Below, one piece after another: positions 42,440 through 52,271 of a DNA stretch of 64,000 bases; the stretch's first letter is position 1; each line of letters begins with the position of its first letter. The position numbers and the translations under genes are program-made. Origin of the DNA: Fibrobacterota bacterium (GTDB lineage Bacteria > Fibrobacterota > Chitinivibrionia > Chitinivibrionales > Chitinispirillaceae); the NCBI GenBank assembly GCA_023436205.1, contig JAEZKC010000048.1, positions 39,772 through 103,771 of the forward strand, written 5' to 3'. The notes below the pieces were generated by a model, which saw nothing but the letters and a program-made list of their open reading frames with translations, was not told where the DNA came from and ran no database searches.

Positions 42440-44512
42440 GTGCTGCGCGTGTTCCTGGTGGATGGACCAAATCAGATAACTGAGAAGAACGTGTCAGTTT
42501 TGCAGACTGATTTCAATGTTGGTAGACGACTTTGCTGGGGGCGCCTGGGGATTGCACTTGTTTTAGCTGTGGTGTCACTTTTCTTTTACCTGCTTGAAAG
42601 TACGCCTGTCGATTCTTTATTAATCCAACTTGCCTCCAGTGTTATTCTCGCAGCTTTCAGCTTTGGATATCTTTTTTACTTGCCCAAAACAAGTCAGAAT
42701 GCCTCTCTTTCCTACTTGATGTCCTTTCTTGATATAGGAGTGGTGACCGGGTTTCTGGTATCCTTCAGAATGCAGGGTCATATTGCCCCGATTGTGGTTC
42801 AGGGGATTTATATGGGCTTTTTGCTTGTGATCCTTATGACCGCTTTTCACCCCCGGATTTTTCTGGGGATTGTAATTGGCATTACGGCTGCAGTTCTTTA
42901 TGGTGGTCTGGCAATTGGCTCCACGCAGGAGGCATCTACTCATCTTTTATTAGATGAACTATTGCTGATTTTAATCTCGGTGATGAGCAGTTTGATTTCC
43001 ATGAGCAAGTTAAGATCTCATCTGAAGGCCGATTCTTCTGATATTCGCTACCATAACCTGGTTCATAGGCTTCCGGAGATGATTTTCACTCTCGATACTA
43101 ACGGCAATTTTGTATGGGCAAATTCCGCAAGTTACAATCTGATCGGGTTACCCCCGGCAGCACTCAAGGGGAGAAATCTCAGGCTCTTTCTCATGAGGCC
43201 AGAGTTGTTTCGCTTTGACACCAAGGGAGTCAAGGGAACTTTTGAATTGCAAGATCATAACAGAAATCGAAAATTTGTGGACTGTATCCTTCAATATTCT
43301 AAAGGTGATTCGACTCAACCGGTCTATGAAGGAATTATGGCAGATGTAACTGACCGCGAGTTGGCGATCGTTCAACGGGAAGAGATGGTAAACAGGCTTT
43401 TTCAGTATCAAAAAATGGAATCATTGGGGACTTTGGCCAGTGGGATGGCACACGATTTCAATAATATCATGCAAACTGTAAGAGATATCACATCTCTTGT
43501 TCTCAGGGAGAGCTGCGAGGAGGAGACTAGGCGCAGAATGGAATTGGTTGACGAGACCATGGCAGATGCCAAGTTTCTTGTTTCCGAGTTGTTTGCTCTT
43601 GGAAGGAAAAAGCCATTTGATCACAAAGCTGTGAATGTAAATCAACTATTGGAAGCGCTTATACCACACTTCAACAACCAGCTTTCGGAAAAGTATGAAA
43701 TTGTCTTCAAAAATCCAGATCAGGTTTGTTGGATCCAGGGTGACCCCGATTACTTGAAGCGGGTTTTTCAGAATCTCTTTGGTAATGCCAGAGATGCTAT
43801 GCCGGAAGGCGGAAGAATTACGGTGAGCATAGAACTAATAAATGATTCTGCTGATAGCGGATGCGTTGTCATTCGAGTAAGTGACATGGGCACCGGTATT
43901 CCTCCAGAACTTCGGGAAAAGGTATTTGATCCATTTTTTACAACCAAAAAACCGGGTAAGGGTACCGGGCTGGGTTTGGCGCTGGTGAGGCGCATTATTA
44001 TGCTTCATAATGGAAATATTACTGTGGAACGAAGCAGCAGTTCCGGAACAGTTTTCCGCATTGAGATGCCGTCGAGCGAACCGGCTGAGGGAGAGGATGA
44101 TGCAACGATGCAGCGACCCGCTGATCGAGAGGTATGTACAGTGTTGCTTTTAGATGACGATCCCAAAATCAGGGACGTGTTGAAGTTCTTTTTGCGTGAA
44201 TTTCATTATCCGGTCTGTGAAGCCAGCAATTCCGAGGAGGCAAAGGTTGAACTCGGGAGACATGTCCAGGATTGTCGGGTGGTTATAATGGACTGGAACA
44301 TCGGTAACGAAGATCCGGGACAGGTGATAAGTTTATTGAGAGAGATAAGAGGTGATCTTGCTGTAATTGTTGTTTCAGGACATCTTCCGGATCAGAAGAA
44401 GATTACCAGATTCGGCATTCAGAAGTGGTTCACTAAACCCTATGATAAATTCCTGCTGGATCTGGAAATACAGAAAGCTCTCAATCGATTGGCCACAACT
44501 GCTGAGGTCTGA
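42440..44512 (+). CDS. Membrane hybrid histidine kinase with C-terminal receiver
   Basis: A 690-residue sensor. Six or so membrane helices occupy residues 35-190. A PAS domain follows (NLVHRLPEMIFTLDTNGNFV). A HisKA domain has phospho-acceptor His in GTLASGMAHDFNNIMQ, and the HATPase domain is complete (LFGNARDAMPEGG, VSDMGTGIPPELR, GKGTGLGLALVRRI). The receiver at the end (VLLLDDDPKIRDVL, with acceptor Asp in VVIMDWNIG, and KPYD lysine) is intact. No output gene is adjacent. The start is uncertain: GTG at 42440 has only a weak site. Confidence 0.88.
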   Translation: MLRVFLVDGPNQITEKNVSVLQTDFNVGRRLCWGRLGIALVLAVVSLFFYLLESTPVDSLLIQLASSVILAAFSFGYLFYLPKTSQNASLSYLMSFLDIGVVTGFLVSFRMQGHIAPIVVQGIYMGFLLVILMTAFHPRIFLGIVIGITAAVLYGGLAIGSTQEASTHLLLDELLLILISVMSSLISMSKLRSHLKADSSDIRYHNLVHRLPEMIFTLDTNGNFVWANSASYNLIGLPPAALKGRNLRLFLMRPELFRFDTKGVKGTFELQDHNRNRKFVDCILQYSKGDSTQPVYEGIMADVTDRELAIVQREEMVNRLFQYQKMESLGTLASGMAHDFNNIMQTVRDITSLVLRESCEEETRRRMELVDETMADAKFLVSELFALGRKKPFDHKAVNVNQLLEALIPHFNNQLSEKYEIVFKNPDQVCWIQGDPDYLKRVFQNLFGNARDAMPEGGRITVSIELINDSADSGCVVIRVSDMGTGIPPELREKVFDPFFTTKKPGKGTGLGLALVRRIIMLHNGNITVERSSSSGTVFRIEMPSSEPAEGEDDATMQRPADREVCTVLLLDDDPKIRDVLKFFLREFHYPVCEASNSEEAKVELGRHVQDCRVVIMDWNIGNEDPGQVISLLREIRGDLAVIVVSGHLPDQKKITRFGIQKWFTKPYDKFLLDLEIQKALNRLATTAEV

Positions 44513-44694
44513 GTTTCTTTAAGCACTTTTCAATCACCTGCCCCTTATACCCCTTCTCGAGTCTAAATGCTGTTGTAAACAGTTGCGTAAAAGGGAATTG
44601 TTATGCAGTTTTTTTATCCAGGCATCTATTCCGTAATAAGCGCGGGGTCTGTATTGATTTTCAGATATAGCCAGTATGAAGTGGAGAGAGCTGG

Positions 44695-46158
44695 TCAGGC
44701 GACCTGCTGCTCCATACGGAATTTGTAGGGAGTGGTACGGTAGAACTTCTGGAAATACTTTTCCATTTCACTGACATTTGAAAAACCGCAAAGATCAGCA
44801 ATGGAGGTCTCGCTTGAACGAGAGGAACGCAACCGTTCCTTGGCGACTTCTGTACGGCTATACATCAAATAGTTAAAGAAGGTCAGTCCAGTGTTTTTCC
44901 TGATTAGTGAGTTGAGCTTTTTAACTGATAGTCCTGCTCTTTTGGAGACATAATTAATATCCAGATCCTTCTTGATAAGCTCCTGTTCAACGATAGTCTT
45001 GACTCGCTCAAATATGGCCAGGTCTTCTTCTGACCTTTCAAAGTGAGTTACCATTTGAGGTTTACGGAATCTGCCAATAATCATGTAAATAATAAGTGAG
45101 AGCAGAAAACCGGCGATAAAGAAAGCGCCGAACTGCAGGAATGGGTTCATTAACAAGGACTTAGGTACTTTGTAGAAGTCCTGCCAGAAAATGGGGCTGT
45201 ACATTTCGTAAGTACTTCCACCCGCCAGTGAATACTTTAAGACTTTCCCCTGATCATCCAACGTGCGCAGTATGATATTACAACCGATCGTATCAGGTAT
45301 GCTTTTTCCGAATGCTTCTTTTGGGATGTGCAGTTTAACTGAATATCCTTTGAATTCCCTAAGTTCTACGTTATAGGTATAGTCAACTCGTGAAGAGGAT
45401 GGACTAAGTTTGAATCGCCCATCTTTAGATATATTGGCGGTGTACTTTATCTTGTAAGGTTCACCTGAAAGGGGAACTACTACGAATAGAATGCTGTCAG
45501 CCGGGTGAGGTGCTTTGCGCCGCGCGGGATCAAAAAGTATTTCCACTCCGGCGTCTGAAAGGTTTTTACCTGGCTGATTGCTGTAGAATGAGGGGTCTTT
45601 AACAGTAAGTTGGATAAGGAGTTCTTTTTCATTCCAGAAAAACTGGACAGTGCTGCTCTTTTGAGAATCCTTTAAAGGGAATTGCAGTGTTGACCCTTCC
45701 ACATCTTCAGATATTTGATGAGAATAGGGGACAGGCACCAGACGCTGAGTTACCGGGTTGTGTGTTAGAAAGATACCTTCCTGACGGGCAAGGCGAATCT
45801 CCTTGTTGGCCAGCGTTGCTTCAGCCAGAATTCCTATTCCGGTGAACAGCTGATTAGGGAGATTGGATGTGTTCCAGATAAGCTTGAATGGAGGTCTGGA
45901 AATTTCACCGAGTGACACCACAACTGCGCTATCGCTGTTTTCAGGGACATAACGAGCCTGAAGCTCAACTTTGACGATACTGTCGCAGTCATTGCGCAGA
46001 CTGACAGTACAGCTTGGGACACTGAGCACTTTGCCGGAGAGTGGAGAATCAAACGAGAGACAGTTCTGGTCTGATTGTGCAGTTAATGAGCCTGTGGCAA
46101 GTACCAGTATAGTACTGAAAAGATGGAAGGGGACGAGGCTTTTATTGAGAAAATTCAT
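44695..46158 (-). CDS. Membrane-bound AraC-family regulator with CBM9-like sensor
   Basis: A 487-residue protein. The N-terminus is a signal/anchor helix (residues 8-28). The extracytoplasmic part includes a CBM9-like carbohydrate-binding fold at about 165-320 (FFWNEKELLIQLTVKD, SDAGVEILFDPARRKAPH). A membrane helix at about 342-366 leads to a cytoplasmic double helix-turn-helix AraC domain (VSKRAGLSVKKLNSLI, IADLCGFSNVSEMEKYFQKFY). It probably senses sugars outside and controls genes directly. The ORF continues upstream through the tRNA gene, so the ATG at 46158, with AGGTTCGAG ahead, is taken as start. Confidence 0.85.
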   Translation of the reverse strand: MNFLNKSLVPFHLFSTILVLATGSLTAQSDQNCLSFDSPLSGKVLSVPSCTVSLRNDCDSIVKVELQARYVPENSDSAVVVSLGEISRPPFKLIWNTSNLPNQLFTGIGILAEATLANKEIRLARQEGIFLTHNPVTQRLVPVPYSHQISEDVEGSTLQFPLKDSQKSSTVQFFWNEKELLIQLTVKDPSFYSNQPGKNLSDAGVEILFDPARRKAPHPADSILFVVVPLSGEPYKIKYTANISKDGRFKLSPSSSRVDYTYNVELREFKGYSVKLHIPKEAFGKSIPDTIGCNIILRTLDDQGKVLKYSLAGGSTYEMYSPIFWQDFYKVPKSLLMNPFLQFGAFFIAGFLLSLIIYMIIGRFRKPQMVTHFERSEEDLAIFERVKTIVEQELIKKDLDINYVSKRAGLSVKKLNSLIRKNTGLTFFNYLMYSRTEVAKERLRSSRSSETSIADLCGFSNVSEMEKYFQKFYRTTPYKFRMEQQVA

Positions 46159-46231
46159 GCTCGAACCTGAAATCGGGAAAACAATCGGGATACTCCGATT
46201 GAGCGTTCTGGAATGAAACCCCTGAAGAAAC

Positions 46232-46305
46232 TGGGCGCAGCTGGACTCGAACCAGCGATCTCCGCGATGTGAACGCGGCGCTCTAACCAACTGAGCCATG
46301 CGCCC
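46232..46305 (-). tRNA. tRNA-Val (anticodon CAC)
   Basis: A complete 74-base cloverleaf on the minus strand. The acceptor stem GGGCGCA pairs with TGCGCCC, the D-arm is GGCTC/GAGC, the anticodon stem CCGCG/CGCGG holds the loop TTCACAT (anticodon CAC), and the T-arm GCTGG/CCAGC holds TTCGAGT. The discriminator is A and no CCA is encoded. It lies 73 bp ahead of the AraC-type gene on the same strand. Confidence 0.97.
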
Positions 46306-46524
46306 TAACTACACTGGATCATCTAAAATAGAAACGGGCGGAATGATAAGTCAATAGATAATGATTGTGGTGTTTATTTTTTTAAACCTACCTTTATCAG
46401 AACAGTTGAGATCATTTCAACTGCTTTGGTGAACCTGCATTAAATACAGAAAACAGAATGTAACCTTTTGAACTTTTTGGTATTCTCAGAATCCCGTGTT
46501 ATATTTTTTGCTCATAGCTGGCTA

Positions 46525-47580
46525 ATGAACCACAACCGGGATACGTTAGTGACGAATTCAAAGTGGGTAGGTCTTTTTGTTGGTGTTATGCTGTTTAATG
46601 CAGTTCCGCTGTATGCTGCCGCAGAGTATAACCCCTATGCCGATATGGTCAGTGAGGTTTTTGCATCGCCACAATCCTCAGCGCTCAAGGGTGCAGACAT
46701 GGCCATCAATCCCGCAGGCCCTCTTGTTTCCAACCCGGCAGTGGCGGCACGACCTCAGCTTTCAGCTTTGAACCTCAGTTATGCATCATATTATCATGGC
46801 GTGTTCAGTACATCCATACTCAATTATACCGGTCCGGCGGGGAGCAATGCGGGCCTGAGCATCTCAACAGCTTATCTGCTGATTCCTGACATTGAAGATA
46901 CGCGCAATGTGGATATTAATGCCGTAAATACCGATAGCATAGAACGCTTTACTTCTTCTGATATCTGGTTGCGGGTTGGATATGGAAGAAAATTCGAGTT
47001 CAAGTCAGCGACGCTCTACTATGGGGGAGCAATCAATGCCCGGCGCAGACGTCTGCCGGTCATTGGGTACGGTATCGGTTTGGATGCCGGGTTTATGCTC
47101 AATTTGCATAAACCGTCTCTCTCATTTGGGTTGCTTTATGAAAATGTTCGCAAGGGATATGTTCGGTGGCAGGGCTCGGAGTACGAAGAGTATGCGCTCC
47201 CTCATCTGCGGTTCAGCGCAGCTTGGGAAAAAGAGCTTCCTTACATCTATGGGCGGATGACTGCAGTATACACTTCTCCTGATCTTTTATCCAACGAGGG
47301 TATCAACAGCTACGAGGACAGCAGATACCGGGGGGAGGATAAAGTACCTGCCATGGTTGAATATTCCAAAAATCCGGGAATGATCATCAGTAATGGGAAA
47401 TACGGTCTTGAATACAGTATTATGAACACTCTTTCGTTACGAGCGGGTCTATCTCAGGGTACCTACAGTCTGGGTGCGGGGCTAGATCTGTTCAATCGAA
47501 GCGCTGGAGTGGACTTCTGTTTTTTGAGCCATGAAATCGGCGGAACCTACAAAATGAGCGTGACATACAGATGGCCTTGA
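46525..47580 (+). CDS. PorV/UPF0164-like outer-membrane protein
   Basis: A 351-residue barrel protein with signal peptide (cut near PLYA-AAE). The N-terminal motif SSALKGADMAINPAGPLVSNPAVAA is close in style to the PorV/PorQ/UPF0164 group (written here in two parts: SSALKGADMAINPAG and PLVSNPAVAA). Regular beta strands follow to a C-terminal aromatic residue pair (TYRWP). PorV and PorQ serve type IX secretion as shuttle or anchor proteins, which would fit the sorting-tail hydrolases in this window, but the assignment to that job is inference. The ATG at 46525 is preferred over the upstream TTG at 46468. Confidence 0.65.
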   Translation: MNHNRDTLVTNSKWVGLFVGVMLFNAVPLYAAAEYNPYADMVSEVFASPQSSALKGADMAINPAGPLVSNPAVAARPQLSALNLSYASYYHGVFSTSILNYTGPAGSNAGLSISTAYLLIPDIEDTRNVDINAVNTDSIERFTSSDIWLRVGYGRKFEFKSATLYYGGAINARRRRLPVIGYGIGLDAGFMLNLHKPSLSFGLLYENVRKGYVRWQGSEYEEYALPHLRFSAAWEKELPYIYGRMTAVYTSPDLLSNEGINSYEDSRYRGEDKVPAMVEYSKNPGMIISNGKYGLEYSIMNTLSLRAGLSQGTYSLGAGLDLFNRSAGVDFCFLSHEIGGTYKMSVTYRWP

Positions 47581-47701
47581 TATATACTGGAGAATTGAAC
47601 GGTTTTTCATTACCGCATACTTTTATTATTTTTAAGTGTGCAATTCAGTGCTCAAAAATTCCGGATCAAAGTACTAGGAAACATTCATTCAGAGAATTTG
47701 C

Positions 47702-49708
47702 ATGGGCAATCAAGAAGAGCATGTAGTATTAGTTGCAGATGATGATGAACTGCTGTGTTCGGCTATTTCCAGCTATTTAAGCAAGGCTGGATTCAAACCG
47801 GTGACTGCCCTGGATGGGCTTCAGGCTCTCCAGCTTCTTGAACACACCTATCCTCACGTTATCATTGCTGACCTGCGTATGCCCAATATGGATGGCATAC
47901 AATTTCTGGAGGAAATAAAGAAAAGGAAAAGCAATATCCCGGTGATCATAACCACTGGGCATCCCGATATAAGCACTGCGATCAGGGCAATTCAGAACGG
48001 AGCATTCGACTATATAATCAAGCCATACCAGTTCGAACTGCTCAACCAGAAGATTAATCAAGCCATTAAGTCAAATAAGCTCGCCAGAGATAATGTAGTT
48101 CTTTCTGAACTTGTTTCGCTGCACGAAATTACCTCAAAGCTCACTTCGACTCACAATCTGGAGGATTTGCTCGATGTTACTTTTGAGCAGTGTCTCCAAA
48201 CTGCCACGGCAGAGTCGGGGTCCATTCAGCTATACGATCGCGAATGCGACGAGTTGGTGATTGTCCGTGAAAAGGGTATAAAAAACGACAAAAGCCGTTC
48301 TCCTCTCAGTGATCTGAACGAATGGACAATTTCCAAATGGGTGTTCAAGAGCGGGGTGCCGATTCTTATTGGTGATGAGATCAGTGTTCCGGGCGCTTCG
48401 GTGGAATTACACCGTAAAGATATCGGTTCGGCCATTTCCGTGCCTTTGAAAGTGGGGCAGGAAGTAATCGGGGTTGTCAATCTCAACCGCGGTAAAGATA
48501 AAGAACACTTCTCAGCTGTTGATCTCAACGTGATCGATGTTCTGGCTTCGCAGGCTGGAATTGCCATAAACAATGCCTACCTGTATACATCAATCAATCA
48601 GAAGCTGGACGAGCTTTCTCTTATCAGCACCTATTCCGAACAGCTTATGGGGCTGGTGGATAAAACTGATGTTATCAGATGTTTGTTTGAAACCGTCAGG
48701 AAAAATTTCCAGATAGATTTCATAGGATTTCTGCTGGTTCAGAAGCGAAATCATGAATTCCTTTACTGGACACGCGGCGATTTTGAAGACAAACTAGTTC
48801 TGGAAATGTGCAGCAAGGTGATTAAAGAATATAACAACAATTCACCTTCAAGTATAATCAAACGGGCCAGTCGAAAGGCGCTGGAGCTTAATCAAAGCGT
48901 ACCGGCCATAATGCGTTATCCGTTTGCATTTGAGCACATAATTCCGGTATCCTGGGAAGATATCAATTTCGGAACAATAGTGTTTGCCGCTTCAAAGGAG
49001 CTTGTCAATCCGCAGGAAAAGATCACTCTCTTTTCAAGTCTGGTGAGTCAGACTAGAATTGCTCTCACCAATTCCAAGCTCTACAATGACATGAAAGAAA
49101 ACTATATCCGCACCATCAAGGCTCTGGCCATTGCGGTTGACGCCAAAGATACCTATACTCACGGTCACTCTGAAAACGTCATGCATATTGCCGAGGAACT
49201 TGCCCGTGAGTTGAACCTTCCCGAAAAGGAAGTAGTTACTGTGCGGGATGCTGGCCTTCTGCATGATATAGGTAAAATCGGCATTCCCGGTTATATCCTC
49301 AATAAACCTGGTCCCTTGACTTACGAAGAGTTTAACGGGATCATGAAAACTCACTCCTCGCTTGGTGCAAACATCGTCAAAGATGTTCCCTTCCTGCAGG
49401 ACCTTTACAAACTTATCCTGCATCATCATGAGCATTTCAATGGAGCAGGCTATCCCGAAGGGCTTAAGGGAAAGGAGATTCCCGTTGGAGCCAGAATTCT
49501 GCATGTGGCTGATGCTTTTGAGGCTATGACTTCCAACCGTCCCTATCGTGACAGTCTGGGGAAAAAGGAAGCGCTCAAGAGACTTGCTGCAGACAGCGGG
49601 AAACAGTTTGATCCGGAAGTGGTCGATGCTTTCATGAGAATTGCCAGGAAAAAAGGCTGGCTTTCTGATGATGTCGACCAACCGGCAGATGCTGCTGTTG
49701 TAAAATAG
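47702..49708 (+). CDS. REC-GAF-GAF-HD-GYP cyclic di-GMP phosphodiesterase
   Basis: A 668-residue response regulator. The receiver (residues 8-125) has the acidic pair in VADDDEL, acceptor Asp in IIADLRMP and the lysine in IIKPYQ. Two GAF domains follow (about 145-300 and 310-455). The C-terminal HD-GYP domain shows LLHDIGKIGIP, HHHEHFNGAGYPEGL, ARILHVADAFEAMTSNRPYR and the final FDPEVVDAF. The GYP triplet reads AGYP, within normal variation. It should break down cyclic di-GMP when phosphorylated, the counter-activity to the GGDEF protein at 8296. Confidence 0.92.
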   Translation: MGNQEEHVVLVADDDELLCSAISSYLSKAGFKPVTALDGLQALQLLEHTYPHVIIADLRMPNMDGIQFLEEIKKRKSNIPVIITTGHPDISTAIRAIQNGAFDYIIKPYQFELLNQKINQAIKSNKLARDNVVLSELVSLHEITSKLTSTHNLEDLLDVTFEQCLQTATAESGSIQLYDRECDELVIVREKGIKNDKSRSPLSDLNEWTISKWVFKSGVPILIGDEISVPGASVELHRKDIGSAISVPLKVGQEVIGVVNLNRGKDKEHFSAVDLNVIDVLASQAGIAINNAYLYTSINQKLDELSLISTYSEQLMGLVDKTDVIRCLFETVRKNFQIDFIGFLLVQKRNHEFLYWTRGDFEDKLVLEMCSKVIKEYNNNSPSSIIKRASRKALELNQSVPAIMRYPFAFEHIIPVSWEDINFGTIVFAASKELVNPQEKITLFSSLVSQTRIALTNSKLYNDMKENYIRTIKALAIAVDAKDTYTHGHSENVMHIAEELARELNLPEKEVVTVRDAGLLHDIGKIGIPGYILNKPGPLTYEEFNGIMKTHSSLGANIVKDVPFLQDLYKLILHHHEHFNGAGYPEGLKGKEIPVGARILHVADAFEAMTSNRPYRDSLGKKEALKRLAADSGKQFDPEVVDAFMRIARKKGWLSDDVDQPADAAVVK

Positions 49709-49737
49709 TCTCCTCATCTTTCTTATCAGATGACGCT

Positions 49738-50303
49738 TTAATGAGGGATTTCCAGACCGAGAGTAAAACGCAAACCGATAAACTTTATTTGTACGCTTCC
49801 TACGACTATTGATTCATAAAAGCCAGCTCCTAGCACAAATCGGGTACTCCCGTCAAATCTGAAAAGTGCCGTTTGACTTGATCCGAATCCTGCAGAGAAA
49901 CCGGTATTCTGATCTGTATATGAACTTCCAATGGATACATTGATATCTATCAGGATAGAGCAAAGTGACTGATCTTGGAACAGGAGCACCCCAAAACTAC
50001 TACCAGCGAATACAATCGAAACGTTGTCATCTGCCAGGAATCCTAAGCTGTAAGATTCTCCAGTCCTTACGGTGTGGCCTCCCTTTTGGGGAAATACAAA
50101 TATACTTGCGAAAAATCCATTTCCGTTTGCGGTATGCACGAAAGAAGCCATGTTTTAATTACTTTTTTCGTATAAACCGGTTTGGATATGGTTGTGGTTG
50201 TGGTGTCTTTTTCCGTTACTTCACCTTCATCTATTACCTCTATCTTGTCAGCCCAAGCTGAGCTGCTTATTGTAAAAAACATCAACAACAAAAGTGCTTT
50301 CAA
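49738..50303 (-). pseudogene. Small exported barrel-like protein gene split by a frameshift
   Basis: Two overlapping minus-strand frames seem to be one gene. The first starts at a TTG at 50303 and encodes a signal peptide (MKALLLLMFFTISSSAWA) and a linker up to KVIK, then runs out at 50067. The second carries the continuation from about 50151 (MASFVHTANGNGFF) through beta-strand-rich sequence to 49738. A single A missing from the AAAA run near 50153 would join them as KVIKN-MASF. This is either a true mutation or a sequencing error. The joined product would be about 187 residues and look like a small outer-membrane protein. Confidence 0.5.
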
Positions 50304-50337
50304 TACAGTTCTCTCAGTAGTAAGTGATATCTAACCT

Positions 50338-50994
50338 TTACACATAATTTGCACCGTGGATGAGTCGCTTTATATCGCGCAAGCCAATTTTTCCTTTAAA
50401 GAACTTATTTTTCTTGTTCTCAATATCGAGTGTTTCACATAACCTCTCTGCATTGGCATCTGCAATTTTTTCAGGAGTGTCGTACCCGGCTGCCAAAAGC
50501 ATTCTGGCAAACAGGGGACTTGTCCATTGTATTCTGGTGAGATTGACCAAAAGGTAAATGTTTTCAAGAGTTGAGAGATCTATCTGTAGAGTTGTTCCCA
50601 GTTCTTTTCGTTTCTGCATTGTATTCAGTGCATCATACAGCAATGTACTTTTCGTAAAACCTGCATTTTGCAGCTTCTTGAGTACATCCGGGTCTAGCCA
50701 ATCAAAAGAGCTGATTGGGTATGTTTTGGGAACATATCCCTCGATTTCGCGCCTTAGCAGCGTCAAGTAATCTGTATTTAATCCTGTTTGGGATGAAAGT
50801 TCATTGATAGATTTCGTATTTTTGAGCGCCTGTTGCAATTCGGCGACATTGGTTATTCCGTGTTTTGCAAGAGTTTCCATGGCGCTGTTAAGATTCTGCT
50901 GGAGAGGGGTGCGGCTTGGGATTAAGTCTGTGGTTTTAATTCTGTCTTTGAGCTGGTTAAGGGATGTTTTTGCAGGATCGTATGAATGTGCCAT
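50338..50994 (-). CDS. DUF4332-like helix-hairpin-helix protein
   Basis: A 218-residue soluble helical protein with several hairpin-like segments: MLAKHGITNVAELQQAL-type repeats (AKHGITNVAELQQALK, KLQNAGFTKSTLLYDAL, LLAAGYDTPEKIADANAE). These match the pattern of DUF4332 and related helix-hairpin-helix folds, often found in DNA-associated or scaffold proteins. AAGGAG lies eight bases before the ATG at 50994, which is why the GTG nine bases upstream is not used. It follows the frameshifted gene region in the opposite order on the same strand. Confidence 0.65.
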   Translation of the reverse strand: MAHSYDPAKTSLNQLKDRIKTTDLIPSRTPLQQNLNSAMETLAKHGITNVAELQQALKNTKSINELSSQTGLNTDYLTLLRREIEGYVPKTYPISSFDWLDPDVLKKLQNAGFTKSTLLYDALNTMQKRKELGTTLQIDLSTLENIYLLVNLTRIQWTSPLFARMLLAAGYDTPEKIADANAERLCETLDIENKKNKFFKGKIGLRDIKRLIHGANYV

Positions 50995-51317
50995 TCGGTT
51001 CACTCCTTATCGTGCGACAAAAACAGGTTCCATGGGGTTAAATAATGATTACTGATGCGGAATATGTAACCATCAAAATGGTAAGTATAAAATATTTCGG
51101 GGCATGCTGGCGCATAAAAATTGGCTGGACGCGATTCAAACCACACTCAAGTGGATGCAAACTGTCTTGTCGAAAAAAATTCTGCCGCTTTATAATTGGC
51201 GTGCACAAAAACAGCAACTGCCAGGTTCAAATGGAAACCAGACTTTTTGCCGGTCTCATGAAAAGCACTCGATTTAGAGCTGATCATTGATGTCCGCACT
51301 GAGGCATCAGTCGTGCT
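50995..51317. other. Intergenic stretch of about 320 bp with no gene
   Basis: No supported ORF: the 81-codon plus-strand frame at 51045 has no ribosome site and no family likeness. On the minus strand a TATACT about 100 bp ahead of the DUF4332-like gene might be a minus-10 box, but I see no matching minus-35. A small TGATG/CATCA stem lies near 51285-51310. Confidence 0.4.
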
Positions 51318-52055
51318 CTACTCCACTTTCAGCACAAATGGCACTATGTGAACTTCATCTCTGCGCTTGAATTGGATCCAGATCTTATATAGACCTGAGG
51401 TAGGGAATACGGTGTGGGTGATAATTGATCCCAGACCCTCAGACGAGCTTATCATGTAATGCCTGTGCGCAGCTGCATCTGTGAAGTGACCCTCGGAGTG
51501 AACATGGAGAAATTCTCCGGAATCTTTACTAATTATAACGATGTGGGCGAGAGTGCCAAGATAGATTTGAAGGTCTGTTACCGGTTCGTGAATAAGTCGG
51601 TCGATAATTTTGACTTTCAGCTGCGAGTCTTTTCCGGCCACCAGGTGCCCTGAATTCAGTTTTACATCGAGGCCGTTCACCTCTTTAGTGGTTTCGGCAT
51701 CAACCGTAAGTTCTATCTCCTCGCGTCTGTTCCCGTCAACTGAAAGCTCGAGCTTCTGAACAGTTCTTTGGTTTTCAACGGGGGTAAAATCAGCGTACAA
51801 ACGAAAAACTCCCCCATAGGGGAAAATGTGCTTGATCATGAAGCTTCCGTCTTCCAGCTGGTATGGATGGAGATGGTAGAATTCCTGAAGATCTTTGGAG
51901 ACGATTATCAAATGAAGCGGTTTTTCATGAGTGTTTTCAAGCCGATTTACCATATGTTGGTCAGCATCCATAACGCTCAGATGGAGAAGAACCTCTTCGC
52001 CAGCGGTGATATTCTGTGGTTGAGTTTGCAGCTCAACACTGAATTTTCCTTCCAT
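51318..52055 (-). CDS. Duplicated His-rich beta-domain protein (possible metal binding)
   Basis: A 245-residue protein made of two homologous beta-sandwich halves. The first has HLIIVSKDLQEFYHLHP then GGVFRLYADFTP. The second has HIVIISKDSGEFLHVHSEGH then SGLYKIWIQFKR. Both place His-x-His pairs at the same spot, as in YtkA-like and other copper-associated domains. There is no signal peptide. GGAGG lies five bases before the ATG at 52055; the ATG at 52067 would overlap that site. The function is unknown; metal binding is inference from the motifs. Confidence 0.6.
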   Translation of the reverse strand: MEGKFSVELQTQPQNITAGEEVLLHLSVMDADQHMVNRLENTHEKPLHLIIVSKDLQEFYHLHPYQLEDGSFMIKHIFPYGGVFRLYADFTPVENQRTVQKLELSVDGNRREEIELTVDAETTKEVNGLDVKLNSGHLVAGKDSQLKVKIIDRLIHEPVTDLQIYLGTLAHIVIISKDSGEFLHVHSEGHFTDAAAHRHYMISSSEGLGSIITHTVFPTSGLYKIWIQFKRRDEVHIVPFVLKVE

Positions 52056-52271
52056 GGCAACCTCCATGTAGAGTAAACATTGAGCCAGGCGATCTCACCC
52101 CGACCTCTCCACATAAAGACTACGATTAAGGCAGTGGAAAACGCTTCACAACATATTTCCGGTACTCCTAATAGGGATTATAACTTCATTAGTGGCTTTG
52201 TATTGTCAAGCACATGAACAGTGTGTATACTTTGTTCAATAAGCTTAAAGGGTCTCAAGGCTGGTGGTTTG

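Noticed and set aside
46159..46299. N-terminal extension of the AraC-type protein (MAQLVRAPRSHRGDRWFESS)
   Set aside because: This is the tRNA-Val gene read as protein; the common artefact of open frames through tRNA genes. The ATG at 46158 is used.
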